In this document: piece after piece, positions 25,455 to 33,500 of the stretch
How positions within the stretch are numbered: the first letter of the stretch is position 1
How the letters are laid out: each line of letters starts with the position of its first letter
Assembly: GCF_001425945.1 (NCBI RefSeq)
Contig: NZ_LMEB01000004.1
Coordinates: 1 to 64,000 of the forward strand
Length of the DNA: 64,000 bases
Reading direction: 5' to 3'
Origin: Brevundimonas sp. Root1279
Lineage (GTDB): Bacteria > Pseudomonadota > Alphaproteobacteria > Caulobacterales > Caulobacteraceae
Program-made: the position numbers and the translations under genes
The notes under the pieces: generated by a model
Told to the model about the DNA's origin: nothing
The model's input: the letters and a program-made list of their open reading frames with translations, nothing else
Databases searched by the model: none

Positions 25455-25943
25455 TTATCCGGCTTGGGCGAATTTCCGGACGACCAGTTCAGCCAGGCGG
25501 GCGCGGATCTGCGCCCGCTCGGCGGTGGCCTCGGCCGGGAGGGTGTTGAGCAGCCGCAGGGACTGGACGTGGACGGCGATGACGCGCCAGTCGATGTCCA
25601 CGCCGCCTGCCTCAAGCGCGACGGCCGAGCGGTCGACCACGTCGCACAGGCTCAGGGCGACCGCGCAGATGTCCTCCAACTCGAAGGAGTGGGCCGCGTC
25701 GATGACGCCGTTGGCGGCGCGGTAAACCTGCTCGAGCCGACGGATGGCGTCCTCGGGGTCGATGGGGGCGGGAACCGCCGCCGCCTCGTCGATGCAGCGG
25801 GAAATCTCTTCCATGGCGCGCGGACGCAGGGCGGCGAGATTTTCGCGAGCCTTGGCCAGGGCTGCGCCGACGCTCACGCCGCCGGCGCTGTCGATGATCT
25901 GGGAGAGCCGCGACTTGCGACGGGCGTGGGTAATCACGGTCAC
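25455..25943 (-). CDS. Helical protein of unknown function paired with a response regulator
   Basis: This 162-residue soluble protein is predicted almost entirely helical and has no recognised domain. It starts with a GTG that overlaps the stop of the response regulator gene (GTGA), so the two are co-translated. Charged helices such as AAALAKARENLAAL-like segments and the region FELEDICAVALSLCDVVDRS are typical of small partners of CheY-like proteins, for example phosphotransfer or binding modules. No phosphorylatable histidine motif is clear, although two histidines lie at about 84 and 124. Confidence 0.7.
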   Translation of the reverse strand: MTVITHARRKSRLSQIIDSAGGVSVGAALAKARENLAALRPRAMEEISRCIDEAAAVPAPIDPEDAIRRLEQVYRAANGVIDAAHSFELEDICAVALSLCDVVDRSAVALEAGGVDIDWRVIAVHVQSLRLLNTLPAEATAERAQIRARLAELVVRKFAQAG

Positions 25944-26512
25944 TGGGTCGTCCCGCCGCCTGCCGCGGCCTTCTCGAGTTCGAACTGGGTGCGGCGGATC
26001 ACGTCCGCGCGACGTTCTTCGCCCGGCGGGCCCGAGGTGCGGAAACGCCGGTCAGGGCCGAAATACTCGCCCACCTCGAGGAAGGGACGGCTGTCGCGGG
26101 CGACCCAGACGATCCGCTCCAGCAGACTGGCGGCGCTGAAGGGCTTGGTGATGACGAAGTTGGCGCCGCAGTCGCGGGCCTTCTGAACCATGGAGCGGCG
26201 GATATGGGCGGCGGTCATGATGACCGGCACGAAGCCGTTCGGCGGGCCCGAGCGGCGCAGCCAATGGACGAGCTCGAAGCCATCCATGCCCGGCATGTCG
26301 CAGTCCACGACCAGCAGGTCGATCTCGGATTCGCCCAGGATGGCGATCGCCTCAGCAGCGCCGCGGCACGAGTAGCGGGTCTTGATGCCGAAGCCCAAGA
26401 GGGCGCTGGAGGTGATCTCGGCCGCGAACGGGGAATCATCCACCACCATGGTGACCGCACCGGTCAGGTTGATGATCGCACTTTCCCGCAAGGACTCGCC
26501 GACGCCGCTCAT
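25940..26512 (-). CDS. Single-domain CheY-like response regulator
   Basis: This 190-residue protein has one receiver domain (about 18-135). The acidic pair is in VVDDSPFAAE, the phospho-acceptor Asp in LLVVDCDMPGMDGFE, the conserved Thr in VIMTAAH and the Lys in VITKPFSAA. A short C-terminal tail with FGPDRRFR follows; no output domain is present. The ATG at 26512 is preferred over a start 20 codons upstream because the conserved region begins soon after. It is coupled to the helical protein downstream and probably passes its signal by protein contact. Confidence 0.88.
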   Translation of the reverse strand: MSGVGESLRESAIINLTGAVTMVVDDSPFAAEITSSALLGFGIKTRYSCRGAAEAIAILGESEIDLLVVDCDMPGMDGFELVHWLRRSGPPNGFVPVIMTAAHIRRSMVQKARDCGANFVITKPFSAASLLERIVWVARDSRPFLEVGEYFGPDRRFRTSGPPGEERRADVIRRTQFELEKAAAGGGTTQ

Positions 26513-26624
26513 ATCCGGTTCCCGACCGAATCGCCCGACGCAACTCAGCATGGAACCGATAGTGTGCGACAACCCTCGCTGAAGGGTTAACGAAATCTCT
26601 CGATCGGCGCCGCCGGCCGCCGCC

Positions 26625-27575
26625 TCAGCCTGCGCGGCCGATGGCGTAGAAGCGGTCAGAGCGGGCCTTGCGCAGCTGTGCAGGGCTTAGGCCGGAGAGG
26701 GCGTTGAGCTCCTCCTCGATCACGTCGCCGACCGCAGTGACGGCCGCCTGGGGATCGGCATGGGCCCCGCCGATCGGCTCCGGGATGATGCGATCGACGA
26801 TCTTCAATTCAACCAGGTCGGGAGCTGTGATCTTCATGGCCATGGCGGCGTCCTTGGCCCGCGCGCCATCGCGCCACAGGATGCCGGCCGCGCCTTCCGG
26901 CGAGATGACCGAATAGATCGAGTGCTCGAGCATCAGCACGCGGCCCGCTGCGGCGATGGCGATGGCTCCGCCGGAACCGCCTTCACCGGTGACGGTGGCG
27001 ATCGAGGGCACCCCCAGGGTCAGGCAGCGTTCGGTCGAGCGGGCGATGGCTTCGGCCTGGCCGCGCTCCTCAGCCCCGAGGCCGGGATAGGCGCCGGCCG
27101 TGTCGACGAAGGTCAGGACCGGCAGGCCGTATTGTTCGGCCATGTCCATCAGCCGGACCGCCTTGCGATAGCCCTCGGGCCGGGCCATGCCGAAATTGTG
27201 GGTCAGGCGGGTCTGGGTGTCGTGGCCCTTCTCGTGGCCCATGATCACCACGGGACGACCGCGGAAGCGGGCCAGGCCGCCGAGGATGGCCTGGTCGTCG
27301 CCGAACTGACGATCGCCCTTCAGCTCGACGAAGTCGGTGAACAGGCCCTCGGCATAGTCGACGAAATGCGGCCGCTGCGGATGCCGCGCGACCATGGTCT
27401 TCATCCACGGATCGAGGTTGGAATAGGTCTTCTTGCGAAGCTGCTCCGCCTTCTTTCGCAGGCCGTCGATCTCGGCGTCGAACGAGCCGGCGGTGGAGGC
27501 GAGGAGGCTCAGCTCCTCGATCTTCGCCTCCAGGTCGGCGATCGGCTTTTCGAACTCGAGGTAGTGCGCGGCCAT
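26625..27575 (-). CDS. accA: Acetyl-CoA carboxylase carboxyltransferase subunit alpha
   Basis: This 316-residue subunit forms the carboxyltransferase with AccD and moves carboxylate from biotin to acetyl-CoA. Signatures are YLEFEKPIADLEAKIEEL, ELKGDRQFGDDQAILGGLAR, the glycine-rich oxyanion segment VTGEGGSGGAIAIAAAGRV and EGAAGILWRDGARAKDAA. Length is standard. It is read leftwards, 86 bases after xerD. Confidence 0.97.
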   Translation of the reverse strand: MAAHYLEFEKPIADLEAKIEELSLLASTAGSFDAEIDGLRKKAEQLRKKTYSNLDPWMKTMVARHPQRPHFVDYAEGLFTDFVELKGDRQFGDDQAILGGLARFRGRPVVIMGHEKGHDTQTRLTHNFGMARPEGYRKAVRLMDMAEQYGLPVLTFVDTAGAYPGLGAEERGQAEAIARSTERCLTLGVPSIATVTGEGGSGGAIAIAAAGRVLMLEHSIYSVISPEGAAGILWRDGARAKDAAMAMKITAPDLVELKIVDRIIPEPIGGAHADPQAAVTAVGDVIEEELNALSGLSPAQLRKARSDRFYAIGRAG

Positions 27576-27661
27576 CGAGGCGTCTTCTTGATCAGGCGCG
27601 CCGACGGCGCAGCGGAAGGCGGCGGAACCTAGTCAGGTGAACGCCGGGGGGCAAGCGGAGT

Positions 27662-28561
27662 TCAGTCATCCCGCGCCAGCGGGTGTTTGCTGCGCACGAC
27701 CTCGGCGAGGCGGTCGACGGCGACGTGGGTGTAGATCTGGGTGGTGGCGATGTCCGCGTGGCCCAGCAGGGTCTGGATGACGCGCAGATCGGCTCCGCCT
27801 TCCAGCAGGTGGGTCGCGAAGGCGTGTCGCAGGACGTGCGGGCTGACGCGGGTGGCGTCGATGCCGGCGCCCACCGCGGCCTGGTCGAGCAGCTGGGCGA
27901 AGCGGCGGGGGGTCAGCGAGCCCTTGGCGGACGGGGAGGGGAAGAGCCAGGGGCTGTCGGGCGCCTTCTCGGGGCGGGCGGCGTCGCGGGCAACGAGCCA
28001 GGCCTTCACCGCCTCCCGGGCGGAGGCGTTCAGGGGGGCCAGTCGCTCCTTGCCGCCCTTGCCGCGGACGATCAGGAAGGCGGGGTCGCGGCGCACCGCC
28101 TCCACGCGCAGGGCCAGCAGTTCAGAGACACGCAGGCCTGACGCATAGGCCAGCTCGACCAGGGCGACGAGGCGCAGGCCGGCGGCGCCGTCCCGGGCCG
28201 CGGCGGCGGCGAGCAGACGATCGATCTCATCGCGACTGAGGGTCTTGGGAAGCGGGCGGCCCTGCTTCGGAGCGTCGAGGCGGCGGGAGGGATCGTCGGC
28301 GCGCCAGGCCTCGCCGAGGGCGAAGCGATAGAATTGACGCACGGCCGAACGGCGGCGCGCCTGGGTGGCGGGGGACAGGCCGCGCGCGCCGAGGTCGGCG
28401 TACCAAGCCTCGACTTCGGCCTCATCGGCCTTGAGCAGGCCCGCCGGCAGAGCAGCCTCGGCGTCGGCGAGATCGCGGGCGTAGGCGGCTAGGGTGTGGG
28501 GCGAGGCGTCGCGTTCCACCGCCATCATCTCCAGAAAGGCTTCGACTTGAGGCGTCGTCAT
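27662..28561 (-). CDS. xerD: Tyrosine recombinase XerD
   Basis: This 299-residue recombinase resolves chromosome dimers at dif with XerC. The N-terminal SAM-like domain (about 1-90) is followed by the catalytic domain. The first Arg is in SGLRVSELLAL, the Lys in RGKGGKERL, and the HxxR and final His/Tyr are in HVLRHAFATHLL, LLGHADIATTQIYTHV. All active residues are present. The ATG at 28561 gives the family N-terminus MTTPQVEAFLEMMAVERDAS. It is divergent from aroK, 51 bases away. XerD rather than XerC is chosen on overall resemblance; the two are close. Confidence 0.9.
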   Translation of the reverse strand: MTTPQVEAFLEMMAVERDASPHTLAAYARDLADAEAALPAGLLKADEAEVEAWYADLGARGLSPATQARRRSAVRQFYRFALGEAWRADDPSRRLDAPKQGRPLPKTLSRDEIDRLLAAAAARDGAAGLRLVALVELAYASGLRVSELLALRVEAVRRDPAFLIVRGKGGKERLAPLNASAREAVKAWLVARDAARPEKAPDSPWLFPSPSAKGSLTPRRFAQLLDQAAVGAGIDATRVSPHVLRHAFATHLLEGGADLRVIQTLLGHADIATTQIYTHVAVDRLAEVVRSKHPLARDD

Positions 28562-28612
28562 GCGCGCGGCTGCTTCCCGCAGGCGCCGCTTGGTGTAGAG
28601 GGTGGTGGGGTC

Positions 28613-29194
28613 ATGTCGTCCTGCCTGCCCTCTCTCCCGCTTGAGCCGATTCCGGTCCGTGAACGCACCATAGCCCTGGTCGGGTTGATGGGAGTTGGGA
28701 AATCGACCGTCGGGCGGCGACTCGCCAAGAGGTTGGACCTGCCTTTCGCCGACGGGGACGTCGAGATCGAATCTGCGGCGGCCATGACCGTTTCGGACAT
28801 CTTCGCCCAGCTGGGCGAGTCGGAGTTCCGGGCTGGGGAGGCGCGGGTCATGCGTCGCTTGCTGGAAGGCCCGCGCATGGTGCTGGCCACGGGGGGCGGG
28901 GCGATTCTCAACCCTGAGACGCGTGACGTCTTGAAGAACCGCGCTGTGACCGTGTGGATGCGCGCCGATCTGGAGACGATCGCCGCCCGGGTGCAGCGGC
29001 GCGACACGCGGCCGCTGCTGCGAGGACGGGATCCTCTGGAAGCGCTGCGACAGCTGGCGGAGGCGCGCTACCCGGTCTACGCCCTGGCCGACGTGACGGT
29101 GGATGTCGCGGGCGGGGCCCATGCGACGGCGGTCGACGCGATCGTCGGGGCGCTGGAGGCCTATTGGGCCCGTGAGGCGGAGGTGAAGGCGTGA
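28613..29194 (+). CDS. aroK: Shikimate kinase
   Basis: This 193-residue kinase phosphorylates shikimate. It has the P-loop [16 protein letters not shown], the shikimate-binding Asp and Arg in FADGDVEIE and [13 protein letters not shown], and the ATGGGAIL segment. The lid region is [10 protein letters not shown]. The ATG at 28613 follows a purine-rich ggtggtgggg. It overlaps aroB by four bases (GTGA), giving the usual aroK-aroB pair. Confidence 0.96.
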   Translation: MSSCLPSLPLEPIPVRERTIALVGLMGVGKSTVGRRLAKRLDLPFADGDVEIESAAAMTVSDIFAQLGESEFRAGEARVMRRLLEGPRMVLATGGGAILNPETRDVLKNRAVTVWMRADLETIAARVQRRDTRPLLRGRDPLEALRQLAEARYPVYALADVTVDVAGGAHATAVDAIVGALEAYWAREAEVKA

Positions 29195-30297
29195 CGGTGA
29201 CGATCCCGGTCTCGGGCGGCGAATTCAGGCCCTATGACGTGGTGGTCGGCCGCGGCCTTTTGGCGGGCCTGGGCGCGCACGTGGCCCCGCTGGCGCGCGG
29301 GCGAACGGTCGTGGTCACCGACGAGACGGTGGCGGCCCATCACGGCCCGGCCGTGCTGGCTGCGCTGAAGGCCGGCGGCGTGAAGGCGCGTCTACTGACT
29401 GTGCCGCCGGGCGAGGCCTCCAAATCCTTCGCGGAGCTGGAGCGGGTCATCGACCGTCTGCTGGCCTTCAAGCTTGACCGCTCGGACCTCATCGTCGCCT
29501 TGGGCGGCGGCGTGGTCGGCGACCTGGCCGGGTTGGCGGCGGCGCTGTTCATGCGCGGCATCGACTTCGTGCAGGTGCCGACGACCCTGTTGGCCCAGGT
29601 CGACTCCTCGGTCGGCGGCAAGACGGCGATCGACACCCCGCGCGGCAAGAATCTGGTCGGGGCCTTCCATCAGCCGCGGCTGGTGGTGGCCGACATCGAC
29701 GTCCTGGCGACCCTGCCGGAGCGGCAGCTCAAATCGGGTTGGGCCGAGGTGCTGAAGCACGGGCTCATCTGCGACCGGGCCTTCTTTGACTGGCTGGCGG
29801 GTGAGGGAGCGAAGGGCGCGGACGGAGATCCGGAGGCGCTGCAGCGCGCTGTGGTGCGCTCGGTCGAGATCAAGAGCGCCATCGTCGGCGAGGACGAGAA
29901 GGAGGCGGGGCGGCGCGCCCTGCTGAACCTCGGCCACACTTTCGGCCACGCCATCGAGGCCGAGCTGGACTTCGACGAGGACAAGCTGACCCATGGCGAG
30001 GCGGTCGCGCTCGGCTGCGCCATGGCCTACCGCTATTCGGCCGCCCAGGGCCTGTGTCCGGCGGAGGAGGCCGAGCGGGTCGAGGCGGTGATCGCCGCTT
30101 GCGGCCTGCCGACGCGGCTCAAGACGGTCGGTTCGTTCAAGGCCTCCGCCCTGGTGGCGCGCATGGCCGGGGACAAGAAGGCCGAGGGCGGGCGGCTGAC
30201 CCTGATCCTGGCTCGGTCGATCGGGGACGCCTTCACCGCGCGGGACGTAGACGCGAGGGCTTTGACCGCCTTTCTTGAGGCCGAGGGCGCGCGCTGA
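29191..30297 (+). CDS. aroB: 3-dehydroquinate synthase
   Basis: This 368-residue NAD- and metal-dependent enzyme makes 3-dehydroquinate, the substrate of AroQ encoded at 12387. Signatures are [15 protein letters not shown], the NAD loop [15 protein letters not shown], and the active-site segments [18 protein letters not shown] and [13 protein letters not shown] with the metal-binding His residues. It starts at a GTG inside the aroK stop and ends TGATG into the next gene. Confidence 0.96.
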   Translation: MTVTIPVSGGEFRPYDVVVGRGLLAGLGAHVAPLARGRTVVVTDETVAAHHGPAVLAALKAGGVKARLLTVPPGEASKSFAELERVIDRLLAFKLDRSDLIVALGGGVVGDLAGLAAALFMRGIDFVQVPTTLLAQVDSSVGGKTAIDTPRGKNLVGAFHQPRLVVADIDVLATLPERQLKSGWAEVLKHGLICDRAFFDWLAGEGAKGADGDPEALQRAVVRSVEIKSAIVGEDEKEAGRRALLNLGHTFGHAIEAELDFDEDKLTHGEAVALGCAMAYRYSAAQGLCPAEEAERVEAVIAACGLPTRLKTVGSFKASALVARMAGDKKAEGGRLTLILARSIGDAFTARDVDARALTAFLEAEGAR

Positions 30298-30887
30298 TGC
30301 GGATCGAGCCGGTCGTCCTTGAGGACCGCTGGCTGCGGCTGGAGCCCTACACGCCCGCGCTGAAGGACGAGGTTAGGGCGGCCATCAGCGTCGATGAGGC
30401 GGCCTGGTCGAACATGGTCTCGACCGCCTTCGGCGACCGCTTCGACGCCTGGTGGGACAACGCCCTGGCCGGGCTGGAGGCAGGGCGGGACACGCCCTAT
30501 GCCGTGCGCCGGAAGGCGGATGGCCGCGTGGTCGGGACCTCCAGCCTGCACGACCTGTTCCCGCAGCACCGGCGGGTGGAGCTAGGCTCGACCTTCTTTC
30601 ACCCGGACGCCCGTGGCGGCGTGACCAACCCGGCCAGCAAGCGGCTGCTGCTGGGCCACGCTTTCGAGAGCGGAATCGTGCGGGTCGAGATCATCACCGA
30701 TGGCATCAACGCCCGCAGCCAGGCGGCCATCGCCAAGCTTGGGGCGGTGCGCGAGGGCGTGCTCAGGCGGCACAAGATCACGCATACGGGCCGCGTGCGC
30801 GATACGGTCATGTTCGCGATCACGGACGAAGACTGGCCGCGGGTGCGCGCAGGCCTCGACGCGCGCCTCGCGGCCTTTGAGATCTAG
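30297..30887 (+). CDS. GNAT-family acetyltransferase (RimJ/RimL-like)
   Basis: This 196-residue protein has the GNAT fold of the RimJ/RimL type. The N-terminal VVLEDRWLRLEPYTPA is followed by RRVELGSTFFHPDARGG and the acetyl-CoA region NPASKRLLLGHAFE, then INARSQAAIAKLGAVREGVL near the C-terminus. The acceptor is unknown; relatives act on protein N-termini or small amines. The start overlaps the aroB stop (TGATG). Its TAG stop overlaps the TAG of the convergent RTX gene within a single CTAG. Confidence 0.85.
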   Translation: MRIEPVVLEDRWLRLEPYTPALKDEVRAAISVDEAAWSNMVSTAFGDRFDAWWDNALAGLEAGRDTPYAVRRKADGRVVGTSSLHDLFPQHRRVELGSTFFHPDARGGVTNPASKRLLLGHAFESGIVRVEIITDGINARSQAAIAKLGAVREGVLRRHKITHTGRVRDTVMFAITDEDWPRVRAGLDARLAAFEI

Positions 30888-32434
30888 CTGAAGAGGAAGT
30901 CGTCGGCCGTGATCGTGATAGGGCCGTCGAACTCCTGGATGAAGATCGTCCCGTTGGCCGAGGTGATGGTGGTCTGGAAGTCCTCGTTGACGATGGTCAG
31001 GTCGGCGAAGGTCAGGCCGCTGCCGCGCAGGTCGAACAGGTCTGAGCCGTCCTCGAACTGGTAGACATTGTCCGTGCCCCAGGCGCCGGCGCCGTAGACG
31101 AACAGGTCCGGGTCGCCGTCGAGGGTGAAGTCCTCGTTGTAGCCGCCGTTCAACTGGTCATCGCCGGCGTTGCTGACCAGCACGTCAGCGCCGTCTCCGC
31201 CGCTGACGCTGGCCGACGTGGCCCCGGCGTAGATGGTGTCGTCGCCGTTTCCGCCCTGCAGGTCGCTGAAGAAGCCGACATCGCTGCCGAATAGGGTGTC
31301 GTTTCCTTCCCCGCCGAACAGCACGCCGACGTCGCTGTTCGCGGCGGTGAGGGTGTCGTCGCCGGCGTCGCCGTTGAGGACGTCGAAGCTGCCCGTTCCA
31401 GCGTCCAGGACGTCGTCGCCATCGCCGCCGTTCAGCTCGTCGTCGCCGCCGAGGCCGTTGATCGTGTCGTCGCCGCCGGCCCCGAAGATGCGGTCGGCGT
31501 CCTCCGTGCCGTCGATGACGTCAGGGCCTGCCGTGCCGACGATGACGAAGTTGGTGCGATCGAAGTCGGCCTGGGTGAAGTCATGGGTCCCGAAGAACTC
31601 GACCGTGAAGTCACTGTCGTCGAGCACGCCGTTGTCGTTCTCGTCGGCGATCAGCCAGGTCGAGCCTTGGCGCTGGGTGTAGAAGATCTGGGTGACGCCG
31701 TCGCCGGCGCCCGGCAGAAGCGAGCCTTCACGCACCCGGACGTTGATCTCGCCGCCGAAGGCGACGGTTTCGAAGTTCAGGCTGATGAAGTCACCGCCTT
31801 CCTGACCCGCTCCCTCGAAGTCCAGGACGATGTCCTGGGCCGCCAGGGTCGAGCTAGGCGCGAACTCGCCGAGGAAGAAGCCGAAGGTGTCTGAGCCGGC
31901 ACCGCCCAGGCTGATGTCGACGCCCTCGTAACCGGTCAGGTCGTCGTCGCCGACGCCGCCATACATGAGGTCGTCGCCTGCTCCGCCCTGCAGGTCGTCA
32001 TCGCCTTCGTCGCCCCAGAGGATGTCGTTGCCGTCGCCGGCCACGATGTCGTCCCCGCCGGCGCCGCCGAACAGGACATCATTGCCGTCGTCGCCGTCGA
32101 CATTGTCGTTGCCGTCGCCGCCCAGGACCACGTCATTGCCGTCGCCGCCAGAGACGTTGTCATTGCCGGCGTCGCCGGAGACCCAGTCGTTGCCTTCCTC
32201 GCCGGCGAGGAAGTCCCCGTCGTCGACTCCCCAGATAAGATCATTGCCGATGCCGCCGTCGACCCGGTCGCGCCCGGCGCCGCCGCGCAGCTCGTCATTG
32301 CCCGCGCCGCCCTCGACCACGTCGTTGCCGCCGCCGCCGTCCAGGCGGTCGTGGCCGCCGTTGCCTCGGATGGTGTCGGGGTCAGCGCCGCCAACGTAGA
32401 CGTCCTTGCCTGAGCCGCCTTCAAAAACAGCCAT
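30884..32434 (-). CDS. RTX (haemolysin-type calcium-binding repeat) protein
   Basis: This 516-residue acidic protein is built from glycine/aspartate nonapeptide repeats of the GGxGxDxxx type. One block covers about 5-180, and a second, shorter block about 300-440, which contains FGAGGDDTINGLGGDDELNG. Between them is a segment like that in secreted proteases and adhesins (FISLNFETVAFGGEINV). Such repeats bind calcium as parallel beta-rolls after type I secretion. There is no N-terminal signal peptide, as expected for that route, and the C-terminal 70 residues could carry the secretion signal. No catalytic domain and no type I transporter genes are nearby. The ATG at 32434 opens MAVFEGGSGKDVYVGG. 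Confidence 0.88.
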   Translation of the reverse strand: MAVFEGGSGKDVYVGGADPDTIRGNGGHDRLDGGGGNDVVEGGAGNDELRGGAGRDRVDGGIGNDLIWGVDDGDFLAGEEGNDWVSGDAGNDNVSGGDGNDVVLGGDGNDNVDGDDGNDVLFGGAGGDDIVAGDGNDILWGDEGDDDLQGGAGDDLMYGGVGDDDLTGYEGVDISLGGAGSDTFGFFLGEFAPSSTLAAQDIVLDFEGAGQEGGDFISLNFETVAFGGEINVRVREGSLLPGAGDGVTQIFYTQRQGSTWLIADENDNGVLDDSDFTVEFFGTHDFTQADFDRTNFVIVGTAGPDVIDGTEDADRIFGAGGDDTINGLGGDDELNGGDGDDVLDAGTGSFDVLNGDAGDDTLTAANSDVGVLFGGEGNDTLFGSDVGFFSDLQGGNGDDTIYAGATSASVSGGDGADVLVSNAGDDQLNGGYNEDFTLDGDPDLFVYGAGAWGTDNVYQFEDGSDLFDLRGSGLTFADLTIVNEDFQTTITSANGTIFIQEFDGPITITADDFLFS

Positions 32435-32574
32435 TTCGCCTGCTCCCACAGTACTTTCTGCTTGGGGCGGTCGGACCCGCCCGGACCGAGCGGCAGAGGA
32501 TTCCCCTTGAGGCGCAGGATCAATCGGACCGGATGAGCTAGGCCGCCTTCGCTAGTCCAACGGCGATGCGGACG

Positions 32575-32982
32575 TCAGTCGATGGCTCGGCACTCGGTCG
32601 GTTCGCGACCGTCGGCGGTCCAGTTGGCCAGGACGCCTTTACCCCGCAGCTCGTAGCCGGAGGCGCGATACCAGAGGCCGGACGCGGCGCGTTCCTGGTA
32701 CAGGTCGACGGCCTCGCCGTTCGAGTTGCGCACCGTCGCCATCTGGCGCGGATTGTCGAAATCAACCGACAGGCGCTCGCCGTTGTTGCACAGGTAGACG
32801 GTGCGAATGACGCGCTGCATCGCGCGTTCCTGGATCTCGGCGCCGGTGCGGCGACGAGCGGTCTGGGCCGTCTCCGCGCGCTCGCGCACGGCGTCGCCGT
32901 CGGTGGGCGCCTTGGCCGGATCGGGGCCGCAGGCGGCCAGGAGGAGGAGCATCAGGACGGCCGGAGCGATAACCAGACGCAT
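32575..32982 (-). CDS. MliC-like lysozyme-inhibitor lipoprotein
   Basis: This 135-residue lipoprotein has a signal peptide ending in the lipobox LLLAAC (lipidated Cys18). A charged linker precedes a C-terminal MliC/C-type lysozyme inhibitor domain: TVYLCNNGERLSVDFDN, ASGLWYRASGYELRGKG and NWTADGREPTEC, with two cysteines that would form the family disulfide. It is predicted to sit in the outer membrane and protect peptidoglycan. The family call rests on the YxC...G(Y/F)xLxGKG pattern. It is read leftwards and follows tadA. Confidence 0.8.
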   Translation of the reverse strand: MRLVIAPAVLMLLLLAACGPDPAKAPTDGDAVRERAETAQTARRRTGAEIQERAMQRVIRTVYLCNNGERLSVDFDNPRQMATVRNSNGEAVDLYQERAASGLWYRASGYELRGKGVLANWTADGREPTECRAID

Positions 32983-33014
32983 CGAACAAGCCTTGCCGTT
33001 GTTGCTGTGACGCT

Positions 33015-33500
33015 TCAACGCGTCGCCGCGGCGGCCGTTCCTTTGCGTCGGGCGCGGAAGAAGCTGCGCAGCAGGTCGGCGGCCGGCTCGGCCAGGAGAC
33101 CGCCCGCAACGGCCGGACGCCAGTGGCAGGTCGGCTGCTCGAAGAACCGCGGCCCGTGAATCACCGCGCCGCCCTTGGGATCGTCGGCGCCCCAGACGAC
33201 GCGGCCGATGCGAGCGTGGCTGATCGCGCCTGCGCACATCGCGCAGGGCTCGAGCGTCACATAGAGGGTCAGCCCCGTGAGGCGATAATTTCCAAGTTTC
33301 GTCCCGGCTGACCGCATCGCCGCGATCTCTGCGTGGGCGGTGGGATCATGGGCGCTGATGGGGCCGTTTCGACCCTCTGCGACCACTTCTCCGGTCGATT
33401 CATCGACGATCACGCAGCCGACGGGAGTCTCGCCCGCGTCCGCCGCCGCTTGCGCCAAGGCCAAGGCCATGTGCATGAACCGGTCATCATGGTCAGCCAT
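33015..33500 (-). CDS. tadA: tRNA-specific adenosine deaminase TadA
   Basis: This 161-residue enzyme converts A34 to inosine in tRNA-Arg(ACG). The zinc site is HAE (in PTAHAEIAAM) and PCAMC (in LEPCAMCAGAI). GNYRLTGLTLYVTLEPC and ARIGRVVWGADDPKGG are family landmarks. The ATG at 33500 gives the normal N-terminus MADHDDRFMHMALALA. Its first 12 bases overlap the start of the divergent pseudouridine synthase gene. Confidence 0.95.
   Translation of the reverse strand: MADHDDRFMHMALALAQAAADAGETPVGCVIVDESTGEVVAEGRNGPISAHDPTAHAEIAAMRSAGTKLGNYRLTGLTLYVTLEPCAMCAGAISHARIGRVVWGADDPKGGAVIHGPRFFEQPTCHWRPAVAGGLLAEPAADLLRSFFRARRKGTAAAATR

Noticed and set aside
31233-32399. Ser/Pro-rich frames opposite the RTX gene
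   Set aside because: These are the complement of Gly-Asp repeats, which automatically give open, low-complexity frames.
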